Notes: generated by a model from the sequence alone, not told the origin. A stretch of DNA of 64,000 nucleotides from Eggerthellaceae bacterium (GCA_910575165.1 CAJTDS010000015.1:1-64000); one strand, 5' to 3'. Counted from the first letter of the stretch, positions 17,007 to 26,233 are shown. Numbers and translations: made by a program.

Positions 17007-17087
17007 ATGGTTACCTGGACAGAGCTTCTTGCCTTCGTTCTCGTGATCTTCGCGGCCATCAAGCTCGGGAAGTCGCTTCGGAAGTAA
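17007..17087 (+). CDS. 26-residue hydrophobic peptide, candidate holin-like type I toxin
   Basis: The ATG at 17007 follows an excellent AGGGGGAGGT site. The peptide has a short polar head (MVTWTEL), one hydrophobic span (LAFVLVIFAAIKL) and a basic tail (GKSLRK), which is the plan of small holin-like/Hol-Tox and other type I toxins. Downstream, GCC/GGAGCGGC-type pairing (17109-17132) and an ACATAA/TTATGT pair (17142-17160) could form the end of the message and of an antisense RNA. A -10 box TACAAT lies at 16950. The toxin role is inference from size, layout and ribosome site strength; the peptide itself could be any small membrane protein. Confidence 0.5.
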   Translation: MVTWTELLAFVLVIFAAIKLGKSLRK

Positions 17088-17280
17088 CGAAGCGATGGAA
17101 AGAGAAAGGCCGCCCCCTACGTGAAGGAGCGGCTCTTCATCACATAACCCGTACTTATGTGAAGCAGCCACCCGGCGCAACGGATGACCGCCTGCTCCGC
17201 ATTTTACGACAGAAAGCGCAGTAGGACAATCCCCCGCCGCGCTTCCCAAGCTTTCCAGCCGCCCGCAAAGGAGACCTCCT

Positions 17281-18120
17281 GTGGCCATCTACGATGTTCA
17301 CGCCCACATCTACCCCGACGCCATCGCGCCCCGGGCCGCCGAAGCAGTAGGCCGCTTCTACGGCGATGCGCCCATCCAGGGAACGGGGACCGTGGGCCAG
17401 CTGCTGGAACAGGCCGCGGAAAGCCCCGTGACGCATCTGGTGGTGCATTCCGTGGCGACCACCGCCCATGCGGTCACTTCCATCAACAACTTCATAGCCG
17501 CCACCGTGACAGAGCGCAACGCCCGGGCCGAAGCAGCGGGTACCGGCAAGCGCCTGATCGGCTTCATGGCCATGCACCAGGACTTCCCCGACCCCGAAGC
17601 CGAAATCGCGCGCGCCGTTAGCCTGGGGCTTCGCGGACTGAAGCTGCATCCGGACACCCAGGGCGTGGCCGTGGACGACCCGCGGATGATGCGCATCTTC
17701 GAGCTGGCAGAGGGGCGCTTGCCCGTCATCGTGCATACAGGCGACTTCCGCTTCGACTACTCCAACCCCGACCGGCTGGTGAACGTGCTGCGGGCCTTCC
17801 CGAACCTGACCCTCGACGCGGCGCACTTCGGCTACTGGTCCTGCTGCGATCGCGGCTGGGACGGCCTGCGCGAACAGGCCGAGCACAATCCCAACCTGTA
17901 CGTCGACTGCTCCAGCTCGCTCTACGCTTTGGGGCAGCGGCACTTTGCGGAGCTCGTGCGCCTGTGGGGCGCCGATCGCGTCATGTTCGGGAGCGACTAT
18001 CCCATGTGGCATCCCGCCGAAGAGTACCGCCTGGTCAGCGAATCGGGCCTTACGGAAGGCGAGCTGCAGGCCCTCTTCACCCGCACCCCCGAGCGCTTCC
18101 TGGGCGCGTTTCGGGACTAG
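17281..18120 (+). CDS. Amidohydrolase family protein (metal-dependent hydrolase)
   Basis: A 279-residue TIM-barrel hydrolase of the amidohydrolase_2 type. Visible metal-site features are DVHAHIYPD at residues 4-12, the histidines in LKLHPDTQG and VIVHTGDFRF, DAAHFGYW, and the aspartate in FGSDYPMWHP. Relatives include decarboxylases and hydrolases of aromatic or cyclic substrates; the substrate is unknown. The start is the GTG at 17281 with AAGGAGACC upstream. It is a single gene ending at a hairpin shared with the convergent menD. Confidence 0.85.
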   Translation: MAIYDVHAHIYPDAIAPRAAEAVGRFYGDAPIQGTGTVGQLLEQAAESPVTHLVVHSVATTAHAVTSINNFIAATVTERNARAEAAGTGKRLIGFMAMHQDFPDPEAEIARAVSLGLRGLKLHPDTQGVAVDDPRMMRIFELAEGRLPVIVHTGDFRFDYSNPDRLVNVLRAFPNLTLDAAHFGYWSCCDRGWDGLREQAEHNPNLYVDCSSSLYALGQRHFAELVRLWGADRVMFGSDYPMWHPAEEYRLVSESGLTEGELQALFTRTPERFLGAFRD

Positions 18121-18136
18121 CACATGTCCTGCGCCC

Positions 18137-18161
18137 GGGAGCAAGGGCGGCGCCCGCTCCC
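18137..18161. terminator. Hairpin between convergent genes
   Basis: GGGAGC (18137-18142) pairs with GCTCCC (18156-18161), with an inner GGGC/GCCC pair. It separates the amidohydrolase stop (18120) from the menD stop (18192). It lacks a T-run. Confidence 0.5.
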
Positions 18162-18191
18162 AGGAAACTCAGCGTCGCTGGATGCCAGAAA

Positions 18192-20291
18192 CTAGGAGGC
18201 TGCCACATTCCAGTAAGGCTGGTAGCGCTCCTTCACGCCGCGCAGAGGCAGGGTCACTTCCACCAGGGACAATCCGGGCTTGCGAGCGGCTTGCATGCAG
18301 GCCGCTTCAAACTCGCTGGCTTCGCTTACCTTCCAGCTGGGTACCGCGAACGCCTTCGCTGCAGCTTGGAAGTCCACGTCCTGGGGAGTAAGGAACAGCC
18401 GCTCGAAGTACGGGTCTTCGGAGCTTTGGGGCAGCATGTCGAAGATGGCTCCGCCGTTGTTGTTCAGTAGCAGGATGGTCAAGCTGACCGGCCGCGCTAC
18501 ATTGCGAAGCAGCTCGCGCTGGAGCGCAAGGGCGTTCAGGTCGTGCTGCAGCGTGAGATCTCCCGTGATGAACAGAGCGCGAAGCGGCTCGAGGGCGTGG
18601 TCTGCATCGCCAAGCGCGTGCTTTGCCTTGGGCTCCGCAGCCACGGCCGTCTTCGAAAGTCGCGCTCCTGGGGCAAGGCTTTCTTCGGCCGCCGCCAACG
18701 CCGCCCCCACAGCCGAGGACAGCGTGCCGTCTATGCCGTTCAGGCCGCGATTGCACAGCACCATCAGCTTGCGGCCCTTCGGATAGAAGGTGTCCAGAGC
18801 GCGAATGCTCATGGAATTGGCGGCGAACACCAGCAACCCCTCCGGCGCAAGCTCCAGAGCAGTCCGCACGTAGAACCCTTCCGACACGGGGTTTTTCGTT
18901 GCGTCCGCCACCTTCGCCCGCGCGGCGGCGGCGCGATGGTTCGCCTGCTGCCAAGCCAGAAGGAACGCCTCACGCGCTGCCTCTGGCGACGACCCCGTCG
19001 CCTCCGGAGCCCCTAGCAGCACATCGCGCGCCGCCGCCAGACCCGCGTTCTGGCTATCGCACGCATCGGAAGCCGAGGCTGCCAGTGGCTCCGTCTTCAC
19101 CGTCTCGCCCGGGGCCGGCGCAGGCGCAGGACGGGCGCCGCCGAGGTCAACATGCCCCTCTGCAACGTCGGTCAGAGCCCTCGCAAAATCAGCGGGGTCA
19201 CACGCCACCAGCATGCCGGTGCCACTGTTGAAGTCGCGGGATTGGATGCGGTCGACCACCACGGAAGACGCCCCCGCAGAAACTGCCGCCTGCGCCAGCT
19301 GCGAGGCCTTCTTGGAAACAGGGTAGCGGCCAAAGCGAATCACCAGGTCTGGCATCAAAGCCTCCGGAACCGCGCCCCCCGCCTCCACGATGCTGTCGTA
19401 ACCGTCGATGACCGCAAGGTCGCCGAACCGGCGCAAACCGGATAGCGGGTCTGCCAGAAGAGGCAGGCTGAAACGGTGGGCCCAGTTGAGAACAGCGGCA
19501 GCCTCTTCGTCGGTGGCACATGTGCCCTCGCCGGCCAGCACCAGGGGCTTCGCTGACTCAGCCAGCAAACGGGCAAAGGAGCGGGAGCCGCTAGCGTCCA
19601 GCGTCGGCCGTGACCACGCGAGCGGCGGCAGAGCTTGCAAACTCTCCAGGGGATCAGCCACGGCCAAGGGCAGCCCTCCCTCGTCCCATGCGGAAAAGTC
19701 CGGCTTCAGCGGCTCGTCGAAGGGGAAGTTCAAATGGACGGGGCCGCCGTTGCATGCACCGGCGATGCGCTTCGGAGCTGCCGCTTCTCCTTGCGCGGCG
19801 AACACCGCCTCCAAAGCCGCCTGACGCGCGAAGGCAAGCGCCTCGGCATCGTCCGAAGGAAGCATCATCTGGCGGAACGCGCGCACGTGAGCTCCGAACG
19901 CATGCAGCTGGTCGCAGGTTTGCGGTGCCCCCAATCCCTGCAGCTGCGGCGGGCGGTCCCCCGAAAGCAGCAGCAAAGGCACGCGGGATGACTCCGCCTC
20001 GAGCACCGCCGGGTACCAGTTGCCCACCGCCGTGCCCGAGGTGCACACCACTGCTGCCGGCACCCCGGTTGCCTTCCCCATGCCAAGCGCCACGAAAGCC
20101 GCGCCGCGTTCGTCCACGTCAACCAGCACGCGCAGACGATCCGGAAAGCGCTCGGACAGCTCGAAAGCAGCCATGGCCAACGGCGTCGAGCGAGAACCGG
20201 GGCTCACCACAATGTTCCGCACGCCGCACTTCATGAGTTCTGCGAAGAATTCTCCCAGATAAAGGGCTACCGCCTTCGGATTCGCCTTCAT
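18192..20291 (-). CDS. menD: 2-succinyl-5-enolpyruvyl-6-hydroxy-3-cyclohexene-1-carboxylate synthase
   Basis: A 699-residue thiamine-diphosphate enzyme of menaquinone synthesis, joining isochorismate with 2-oxoglutarate. The N-terminal pyrimidine-binding domain shows VVSPGSRSTPLAMAAF and VDERGAAFVALGMGKATG; the C-terminal diphosphate-binding part has FITGDLTLQHDLNAL. It is longer than the usual 550-600 residues because of Ala/Pro-rich inserts, mainly in the middle (around PAPAPAPGE) and before the GDLTLQHD motif. The ATG at 20291 (AAGGGAG site) is preferred over an earlier frame that would read through a parS site. The isochorismate synthase gene follows upstream on the same strand. Confidence 0.92.
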   Translation of the reverse strand: MKANPKAVALYLGEFFAELMKCGVRNIVVSPGSRSTPLAMAAFELSERFPDRLRVLVDVDERGAAFVALGMGKATGVPAAVVCTSGTAVGNWYPAVLEAESSRVPLLLLSGDRPPQLQGLGAPQTCDQLHAFGAHVRAFRQMMLPSDDAEALAFARQAALEAVFAAQGEAAAPKRIAGACNGGPVHLNFPFDEPLKPDFSAWDEGGLPLAVADPLESLQALPPLAWSRPTLDASGSRSFARLLAESAKPLVLAGEGTCATDEEAAAVLNWAHRFSLPLLADPLSGLRRFGDLAVIDGYDSIVEAGGAVPEALMPDLVIRFGRYPVSKKASQLAQAAVSAGASSVVVDRIQSRDFNSGTGMLVACDPADFARALTDVAEGHVDLGGARPAPAPAPGETVKTEPLAASASDACDSQNAGLAAARDVLLGAPEATGSSPEAAREAFLLAWQQANHRAAAARAKVADATKNPVSEGFYVRTALELAPEGLLVFAANSMSIRALDTFYPKGRKLMVLCNRGLNGIDGTLSSAVGAALAAAEESLAPGARLSKTAVAAEPKAKHALGDADHALEPLRALFITGDLTLQHDLNALALQRELLRNVARPVSLTILLLNNNGGAIFDMLPQSSEDPYFERLFLTPQDVDFQAAAKAFAVPSWKVSEASEFEAACMQAARKPGLSLVEVTLPLRGVKERYQPYWNVAAS

Positions 20292-20303
20292 GCACGCTCC
20301 CTT

Positions 20304-20319
20304 TGTTTCACGTGAAACA
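20304..20319. promoter_or_regulatory. parS: parS site 1
   Basis: Exact 16-bp palindrome TGTTTCACGTGAAACA, the consensus ParB-loading site. It lies 12 bases upstream of the menD start. Confidence 0.95.
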
Positions 20320-20477
20320 CTCTTCCGCCCAACGCTCGCAGGCCCGGCAGTCTCGGCAGCGTCACGCCGCAACCTGCGCTCTTCGCGCCACCGCACCACG
20401 CCCATCAACCAACACCTTGGCGCATCGCAGCCGCCAAGCGCCGCCACGAAAGCGCGCTTCGCCTACGAGGCCTTCGG

Positions 20478-21785
20478 TCACGCCTCCCCGTCGAACGCGC
20501 TTAGCACGGTCTGCAGCTTCATGGCGATCTCGTCGTACTCGGCTGCCGGGTCGCTGCCCGAGACGATTCCGCAGCCCGCGTACACGTAGCCGCGCTCGCC
20601 GTCGAACACGCCGGTTCGCAGCGCCACCGAGAACTCCCCGTCACCGGCGCCGTCCACGTAGCCGCAAGCGCCGGCGAAAAAACCGCGGTTGAACGGCTCG
20701 ATGCGGCGGATGAGCAGGCGCGCTTCGCCTACTGGAGTTCCAGCCACGGCCGGCGTGGGATGAAGGTCGCCCACCATGTCCCACAGCGACGTTCCTTCCA
20801 GCATGGAAGCGCTTGCCGGCGTATGCAGATGCTGTATGTTGGTCAGCGCCAGGATACCCGGAACGTCGGGCACGTCCACGTTGTAGCAGGTGCGCCCGAA
20901 CACGTTACGGACGAACTGCACCACGTAGTCGTGCTCGCGACGGTTCTTCTCGTCGGCCATCAGCCGGGCAGCCAACATCTTGCGCTCGGCCTCGCTCGTT
21001 CCTGTGGGCGCTGTGCCGGCAAGGCACATGCTCTCCACCCGATCGCCTCGTTTGCGCACCAGCAGCTCCGGCGTGCACCCGCAGAAGAACACGTCGGCGT
21101 AGCGATACAGCAGCACAGTGCCCTTCGCCGAGCCGTCTATAAGGTTGACCAGCAGGTCTTTGGACGAGAACGGCTCGGTTGCACGCACCCCCAGCCTACG
21201 AGACAGCACCACCTTCCGCACAGACGCCTTCGCCAATCCGTGCTTCGACGCATTTTCGGCGTCCGCCTCCTGCGTGCCGAGCGCCCCCATGGCTCCAAGC
21301 GCCTCTTCCACTTGGGAAATCCAGGCGTCGCGAGAGTCCATCTCCAGAGCAACCTCCACGGTTCGCCGCGAGCGGTGCGAAGCCGCTTGGGCTTGACGGG
21401 CAAACCGCTCCACACGGCCCTGATAGACCGGCGCCAATGAATTGACCTGCAGAAACACGCCCTGCTCGTCTTCGATGAGCACCACTTCGGGCAGCATGAA
21501 CCGCAGCCGGGGAAACGCTTCGCTCAGGGGATCAGGCGGGCAAGGGTTCTCGGCGTCGAACCGATTGAACGAGAAGAACACCGGCTCATGGTGCGAGGGC
21601 CCCTCCTTCAGGCAATCCACGTCCTCGAGCGAGGAAAACGCGATGCACCTGCCAAGGCCCATGAACCGCACCGGGGCATCTTTGCGATAGTAGACGAACT
21701 GGTCCGTGAATCCCCTCTGCAGCACGCAGAACGCGTCGACGACGTCGGCCTCTATGGGGCAGGTGAACGAGTGCACTTTAGCCAT
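20478..21785 (-). CDS. menF: Isochorismate synthase (chorismate-binding family)
   Basis: A 435-residue chorismate-utilising enzyme. The N-terminal 170 residues are variable, and the C-terminal 260 form the chorismate-binding domain with ELLVRKRGDRVESMCLAGTA, HTPASASM, and the family end motif YAGCGIVSGSDPAAEYDE. Beside menD, isochorismate synthesis is the best role; anthranilate or aminodeoxychorismate synthase is less likely. The ATG at 21785 is chosen; a TTG at 21800 lies too close to its possible ribosome site. A -10-like TAGAAT lies on the minus strand at 21876-21881. Confidence 0.85.
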   Translation of the reverse strand: MAKVHSFTCPIEADVVDAFCVLQRGFTDQFVYYRKDAPVRFMGLGRCIAFSSLEDVDCLKEGPSHHEPVFFSFNRFDAENPCPPDPLSEAFPRLRFMLPEVVLIEDEQGVFLQVNSLAPVYQGRVERFARQAQAASHRSRRTVEVALEMDSRDAWISQVEEALGAMGALGTQEADAENASKHGLAKASVRKVVLSRRLGVRATEPFSSKDLLVNLIDGSAKGTVLLYRYADVFFCGCTPELLVRKRGDRVESMCLAGTAPTGTSEAERKMLAARLMADEKNRREHDYVVQFVRNVFGRTCYNVDVPDVPGILALTNIQHLHTPASASMLEGTSLWDMVGDLHPTPAVAGTPVGEARLLIRRIEPFNRGFFAGACGYVDGAGDGEFSVALRTGVFDGERGYVYAGCGIVSGSDPAAEYDEIAMKLQTVLSAFDGEA

Positions 21786-22126
21786 GAGCAGTTCCGTCAA
21801 CTTCCTTCATACGGGTTACCAACGAAGCGAAAACAGGAGGCGAGAGGCCGTCTGTCGCGCCTGAACACCTGCTAAATTCTATCACGTCGCCCGAGGAATG
21901 CCCCTGCGCGTTGGGCGAGGGGCTTCTTGCTTGCGCCCGCGCGCCCTGGCTGAGCGAGGGCGGCGCGAAACAATTACAGGCTCACCGTCCAGCCGCCTAT
22001 TCGCTCGGCCGATCACGCTTTTTCGGGAGGCGCAGGTGCAGAGCTTCAGACCCTCCGTCGTCACCTGCCGGCGGCGGTGCAGGCGCCTCAAGACACCAGA
22101 GTGCCCACACGCACGAAAGGAAGGCC
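21786..22126. other. Spacer between divergent genes, little seen
   Basis: It contains the TAGAAT -10 candidate for the isochorismate synthase gene (21876-21881, minus strand) and GC-rich sequence with no conserved element I can name. An open frame reads through it into mscL but has no plausible start or family features. Confidence 0.4.
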
Positions 22127-22597
22127 ATGAAAAACTTCGTAAAGGAATTCCGCGAGTTCATCGACAAGGGCAACGTTATGGACCTAGCCGTAGCCGTTAT
22201 CATCGGCGGCGCGTTCACGGCTATCGTCAAGTCGCTCACCGACAACATTATCACGCCGCTCATCGCGTTCATCTTCGGGGGCGACGGCGCCATCCAGGGC
22301 CTGGTAGTGCCCGGCACGAACATCGACTTCGGCGCATTCATCGGCGCCATCATCAACTTCCTCATCATCGCGCTCATCGTGTTCTTGATGGTGAAGGGAA
22401 TGAACAAGATGCGCGCCGCCGGCGAAAGGGCCGTGGCCACCAGAGATGTCAACGGCCGCCCCGTGAAGCTGGTCGAGGAGGCCCCCGTATGCCCCTACTG
22501 CCTAGAGGAAGTGAAGCCGGGCGCCACGCGTTGCCCCCACTGCGCCGGCGAGTTCAGCAAGCCCGCCGAAACCACTATGAAGACCGTGGAGCTGTAG
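22127..22597 (+). CDS. mscL: Large-conductance mechanosensitive channel with C-terminal zinc ribbon
   Basis: A 156-residue protein. The MscL core is complete: KEFREFIDKGNVMDLAVAV at the N-terminus, first membrane helix, periplasmic loop, and a second helix (INFLIIALIVFLMVKGMNKM). It opens under membrane tension to release solutes. Unusually, the C-terminus adds a CPYC...CPHC zinc ribbon (about residues 123-140) beyond the normal cytoplasmic helix. The ATG at 22127 has a GAAAGGAAGG site; a longer upstream frame is rejected. A terminator follows. Confidence 0.93.
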   Translation: MKNFVKEFREFIDKGNVMDLAVAVIIGGAFTAIVKSLTDNIITPLIAFIFGGDGAIQGLVVPGTNIDFGAFIGAIINFLIIALIVFLMVKGMNKMRAAGERAVATRDVNGRPVKLVEEAPVCPYCLEEVKPGATRCPHCAGEFSKPAETTMKTVEL

Positions 22598-22627
22598 GCG
22601 GCGCAGCAATTACTCCTCAGCGCAAAG

Positions 22628-22664
22628 CGCTCCCTACCGAAACAGAGCGGTAGGGAGCGTTCGT
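22628..22664 (+). terminator. Terminator after mscL
   Basis: CGCTCCCTACCG (22628-22639) pairs perfectly with CGGTAGGGAGCG (22648-22659), followed by TTCGTCTCT. It sits 31 bases after the mscL stop and between convergent genes. Confidence 0.75.
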
Positions 22665-22708
22665 CTCTGTGGCTTACCCCGCCAGATAAACGGGTTTTGC
22701 GCGTCGCT

Positions 22709-23056
22709 TTAGCAGCCGCAGCCTACGCTGTGCTTGACGCGATCGGCCTCTTCGGCGCGCTTGCCGTCGTTGAAGCGGTCCAGCGTGCCCACAAGGTATC
22801 CGGTGATGCGACGGATGCGCTCGAAGGGCAGGGGAGTGAGGTCATAGCTGATGCCCACGTCCTCGCCTTCCACCTGCAGGTTCAGGCCCGACACAGAGCT
22901 GCCGTGATGCTGCTCGTTGCCACGGGAGATGTAGGCGCGAATCTCGGCGTCGGAAACCGGGGCGCTGCCGGCACAGACGTAGTTGATCTGCACGGGCACG
23001 CCGTCGACGGTGCGCTGCTCGGTCTCGTTCGCGGCAATGTTCTTAAGCTCTTCCAT
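22709..23056 (-). CDS. Small protein resembling the C-terminus of anaerobic ribonucleotide reductase NrdD
   Basis: A 115-residue protein from the ATG at 23056 (AAAGGCC site). The segment RITGYLVGTLDRFNDGKRAE followed by DRVKH matches the conserved end of class III ribonucleotide reductases and short stand-alone relatives annotated under that family. The C-terminus ends VGCGC. The catalytic barrel is missing, so it cannot be a reductase alone; it may be a regulatory or accessory protein. It is monocistronic. Confidence 0.55.
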   Translation of the reverse strand: MEELKNIAANETEQRTVDGVPVQINYVCAGSAPVSDAEIRAYISRGNEQHHGSSVSGLNLQVEGEDVGISYDLTPLPFERIRRITGYLVGTLDRFNDGKRAEEADRVKHSVGCGC

Positions 23057-23313
23057 GATTGGGCCTTTCGATGGGTCTGCTTCGTTTATATGATATTGAA
23101 ATAGTAGCATTTAACTGAGCGAAGTACTTGTCGTCTTGGTTGCACATGGAATCATCACACGACGGGCAGTGCGCCGGCTATCTCTTTCCACAAGATATTG
23201 TGCTCCGCGAAACGCAAGCGCACCGGTTCACGCAGCTGTGGTCAGAGCACGGCCCCTGCCGAACGCCATGCGTAAAACCCGGCACGCACGAGCAAGTCGG
23301 CCTGCGCAACCCG

Positions 23314-23583
23314 CTAGATCTTGTACATGTACTGGAACACGTCTTCGCGCTGGATGATCACCTGGACACCCAGCTCGTCGCCGACGGCCTTCAGGCGCTC
23401 CTGCACGGCGTTGAAGTCGGCTTTCTCTGTGTCCAGCGTGGTAAGCATGGTCATGGAGAATATTTCATTCAGGATGGTCTGGCTGATGTCGTCGATGTTC
23501 GCGCCGCATTCCGCCAGCGCCACGGCGATCGCCGCCACGATGCCGCTACGATCCTTGCCCAGAACCGAGATTACGCACTTCAT
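23314..23583 (-). CDS. ACT domain protein
   Basis: An 89-residue protein of the small UPF0237/ACT family. It begins KCVISVLGKDRSGIVAAIAV and ends VIIQREDVFQYMYKI. Single ACT domains bind amino acids or purines and act as sensors; the ligand is unknown. The ATG at 23583 has an AAGGAGAG site. In many genomes a PFL-like DUF711 gene follows; here the neighbour is folE, 35 bases upstream on the same strand. Confidence 0.85.
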   Translation of the reverse strand: MKCVISVLGKDRSGIVAAIAVALAECGANIDDISQTILNEIFSMTMLTTLDTEKADFNAVQERLKAVGDELGVQVIIQREDVFQYMYKI

Positions 23584-23618
23584 AACAGCTCTCCTTGATC
23601 TCTATCGATTCCGAAGCT

Positions 23619-24188
23619 TCACCGCGCGGGAGCCATGATCAGGCTCATCGCCTCGGCCCTGATTGCGTCGCGGCGCTCGAGCAGCCCGCGGACCGCGCTC
23701 GTGGTGGTCACCGAGCCCGGCTTCTTCACGCCGCGCATGGACATGCACATATGCTCGGCCTCCAGCACTACCAGCACGCCCGTAGGTTGCAGCTCGCGAA
23801 CCAGCGTGTCGGCTATCTGGCTGGTCAGCCGCTCCTGCACCTGGGGGCGCTTCGCGTAGGCGTCTACCAGGCGCGCCAGCTTCGACAGCCCGCAGATACG
23901 CCCCTCGGGCCCGGGAATGTAGGCCACGTGGGCCTTCCCGAAGAAAGGCACCAAATGATGCTCGCACATGGAGTAGAAGGAGATGTCCTTCACGATGACC
24001 ATCTCCTGATGGCCCTCGTCGAAAGTGGTTTCGAAGTGCACCGAAGGGTCCTCGGTCATGCCGGCGAACACTTCCTCGTACATCTTCGCCACACGGTGCG
24101 GCGTCTTCTGCAGGCCTTCGCGGTCGGGATCCTCTCCGATTCCCTGGAGGATAAGCCGCACGCCCTCTTCGATTTTCGCAGTGTCCAT
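23619..24188 (-). CDS. folE: GTP cyclohydrolase I
   Basis: A 189-residue enzyme that converts GTP to dihydroneopterin triphosphate, the first step to folate. Zinc and active-site motifs are clear: [20 protein letters not shown] and the later [17 protein letters not shown]. The ATG at 24188 (MDTAKIEEG) matches the family start, and an upstream extension through a parS site is rejected. No other folate gene is next to it. Confidence 0.94.
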   Translation of the reverse strand: MDTAKIEEGVRLILQGIGEDPDREGLQKTPHRVAKMYEEVFAGMTEDPSVHFETTFDEGHQEMVIVKDISFYSMCEHHLVPFFGKAHVAYIPGPEGRICGLSKLARLVDAYAKRPQVQERLTSQIADTLVRELQPTGVLVVLEAEHMCMSMRGVKKPGSVTTTSAVRGLLERRDAIRAEAMSLIMAPAR

Positions 24189-24311
24189 TCTTGCGCTGCG
24201 CCTTTCCGCTCTGAGGGCCGTCCGAGGAAGCGTCTCGCGCTCGCCAACGCGCCCTTCGACGACCTGCCTTTTACTGCGGCGTATCATACCATCCATGCGC
24301 CGCCGCTTTGC

Positions 24312-24327
24312 TGTTTCACGTGAAACA
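24312..24327. promoter_or_regulatory. parS: parS site 2
   Basis: Exact TGTTTCACGTGAAACA in the spacer between exonuclease III and folE. Confidence 0.95.
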
Positions 24328-24378
24328 TTCGGCCAGAAAGCAGCGGCGTCTCTGCGAGGCCGAAAGAAAGGGCCGGCT

Positions 24379-24476
24379 CCTGCGTACGAAAGCCCGCACA
24401 ATCGGCAGGTTCGTGCAAAAAAGCGTACGAACCTGCCGATTGTGCGGGCTTCCATCTGGCGGCAAACCGACGCAGG
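24379..24476. repeat. Perfect 25-bp inverted repeat inside a weaker outer stem
   Basis: Bases 24390-24414 are exactly complementary to 24427-24451 around a 12-base A-rich loop. A second stem (CCTGCGT at 24379-24385, ACGCAGG at 24470-24476) encloses it. The core CAGGTTCGTGC resembles the other intergenic palindromes. It follows the exonuclease III stop and precedes the parS site and folE. Confidence 0.85.
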
Positions 24477-24528
24477 ACGGACGCAAAGCGCAGAGCGCAG
24501 GCGATGCGGTCCAGCGGTCGGGAGACTC

Positions 24529-25386
24529 CTACAGATCGAGCTCCAGGGCCACCGGGCAATGGTCGCTGCCCATGACCTCCGGGTAGATGCTGGCGGCGCG
24601 AACGCACGGCTTCAGCGCGTCGCTCACCAGGAAGTAGTCGATGCGCCATCCAGCGTTGTTCGCCCGCGCGTTGAACCGGTAGCTCCACCAGCTGTAAGCG
24701 CCCTCCAGGTCGGGGTGCAGCATGCGGAACGTGTCCGCGAAACCAGCGTCCAGCAGCTTGCCGAACGATTCCCGCTCTTCGTCGGAGAAGCCGGGGTTTC
24801 CCACGTTGGCCTTGGCGTTCTTCAAGTCGATCTCCTGGTGCGCCACGTTGAAGTCGCCGCACATGACCACCGGCTTGGGAGCGCTGGTCATCCCCGGCTC
24901 CGTGCGCGGCAGCAGCTCCACGGCCACGTGCCCCTGCCCGGGCGCCGGCTTCTCGTAGGGAACGCCCGCGGGCAGCACGCCCTCTTCCAGCCCCTTGCAG
25001 AAGTCGCGGAAGGCGTCGTCCCATTCCAGCCGATGGGTCAGGCGCGCCAGCTCGTTCTGGGCATTGGGGGTGTACACGTTCACGAACCAGAGCTCGGGAA
25101 ACTCTAACGCCGTGATGCGACCCTCGGTGTCCAGGTAGTCGCTGCCCAGACCATGAAGCACCTGCAGCGGCTCTTCCTTCGAGAACACTGCCGTGCCCGA
25201 ATAGCCCTTCTTCTGGGCGTAGCTCCAGTACTCCTTGTACTTCGGAAGGTCGAGCTCGGCCTGACCCTCCTGCAGCTTCGTCTCCTGGATGGCGAACACG
25301 TCGGCATTGAACGAGTCCACCACCTCCTCGAACCCCTTCTTCAAAGCGGCTCGAAGCCCGTTCACGTTCCACGACACGAATCTCAT
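24529..25386 (-). CDS. xth: Exodeoxyribonuclease III
   Basis: A 285-residue member of the endonuclease/exonuclease/phosphatase fold. Signature parts are [10 protein letters not shown] at the N-terminus, [14 protein letters not shown] and the C-terminal [11 protein letters not shown]. It repairs abasic sites and trims blocked 3' ends in DNA. It begins at the ATG 25386 and is monocistronic, with the palindrome at 24390 behind it. Confidence 0.93.
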   Translation of the reverse strand: MRFVSWNVNGLRAALKKGFEEVVDSFNADVFAIQETKLQEGQAELDLPKYKEYWSYAQKKGYSGTAVFSKEEPLQVLHGLGSDYLDTEGRITALEFPELWFVNVYTPNAQNELARLTHRLEWDDAFRDFCKGLEEGVLPAGVPYEKPAPGQGHVAVELLPRTEPGMTSAPKPVVMCGDFNVAHQEIDLKNAKANVGNPGFSDEERESFGKLLDAGFADTFRMLHPDLEGAYSWWSYRFNARANNAGWRIDYFLVSDALKPCVRAASIYPEVMGSDHCPVALELDL

Positions 25387-25522
25387 AGTTGTCTCCTACT
25401 CGGGAAATAACGCGCCCTCGTCTGGCGCAGCATCGATGATTAAGCCTGGCTTCATTCTAGCATGGACGCGCGGTACCGCTCAGGGCTCGTCCGGGGGCCT
25501 TCGGCGGCCCGGCGGGCCTTGT

Positions 25523-26005
25523 CTACTTGTGGTATGGCTCGCCGCGGGAGATGCGGGCGGCTCGGTAGAGCTGCTCCAGCAGCACCACGCGAGCCAGGTT
25601 GTGGGGCAGCGTGATGGGGCCGAAGGATAGGCGCTCGTTGGCTTGTGCGCGCACGGCAGCCGACACGCCGCAGGATCCGCCAATGACGAAGGCGACATCG
25701 CTCACCCCGGAAACCGCCAAGTCGTCCAGGTGGCGCGACAGCCCTTCGCTCGACCGCCCCTTGCCGCCGATGTCCAGCAGCACCGTATAGGGGTTGCCCG
25801 CCGACGCCAGCGCCGCAAGGATAGCGGCCCCTTCACGCTCCACCGCCGCCGCATCGCCGCCTACCCGCGCCGGATCCACGTCGGCCAGCTCGCGAACCTC
25901 GCATTTCGCGTAGGGCTGCAAACGCTTCAGGTACTCCGCGCATGCGTCGGCCCAGAAACGCTCCTTCAGCTTGCCAACAGCAACGATGGTGTAGCGCATT
26001 CCCAT
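25523..26005 (-). CDS. rlmH: 23S rRNA (pseudouridine1915-N3)-methyltransferase
   Basis: A 160-residue SPOUT methyltransferase of normal length. FVIGGSCGVS and the knot segment LPHNLARVVLLEQLYRAARI are diagnostic. It methylates pseudouridine 1915 in helix 69 of 23S rRNA. The ATG at 26005 follows AAGGAGGG; the longer frame upstream is Arg-rich and unlike the family. RlmH genes are often near the origin, as here. Confidence 0.93.
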   Translation of the reverse strand: MGMRYTIVAVGKLKERFWADACAEYLKRLQPYAKCEVRELADVDPARVGGDAAAVEREGAAILAALASAGNPYTVLLDIGGKGRSSEGLSRHLDDLAVSGVSDVAFVIGGSCGVSAAVRAQANERLSFGPITLPHNLARVVLLEQLYRAARISRGEPYHK

Positions 26006-26217
26006 AAGGCGCAGGCCCTCCTTGGCTTCTCGCAGGTCTCTCGGAACGGGCAGCCCTCGCAGCACCGCACTTCGCCGGCTGCCGCGTCGTCCAGAAGCGC
26101 CGCAGACGGCCACGACCGATTACGTCTCTTTCCGCACGCTCATTATAGCCGCAGCGATCCGAGTCGCCCGTTCTGCGCCTGAAGAAACAGTCGCCCAGCA
26201 GGCAGCGCGCTACCGAT

Positions 26218-26233
26218 TGTTTCACGTGAAACA
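26218..26233. promoter_or_regulatory. parS: parS site 3
   Basis: Exact TGTTTCACGTGAAACA between the divergent rlmH and the small membrane protein gene. Confidence 0.95.
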
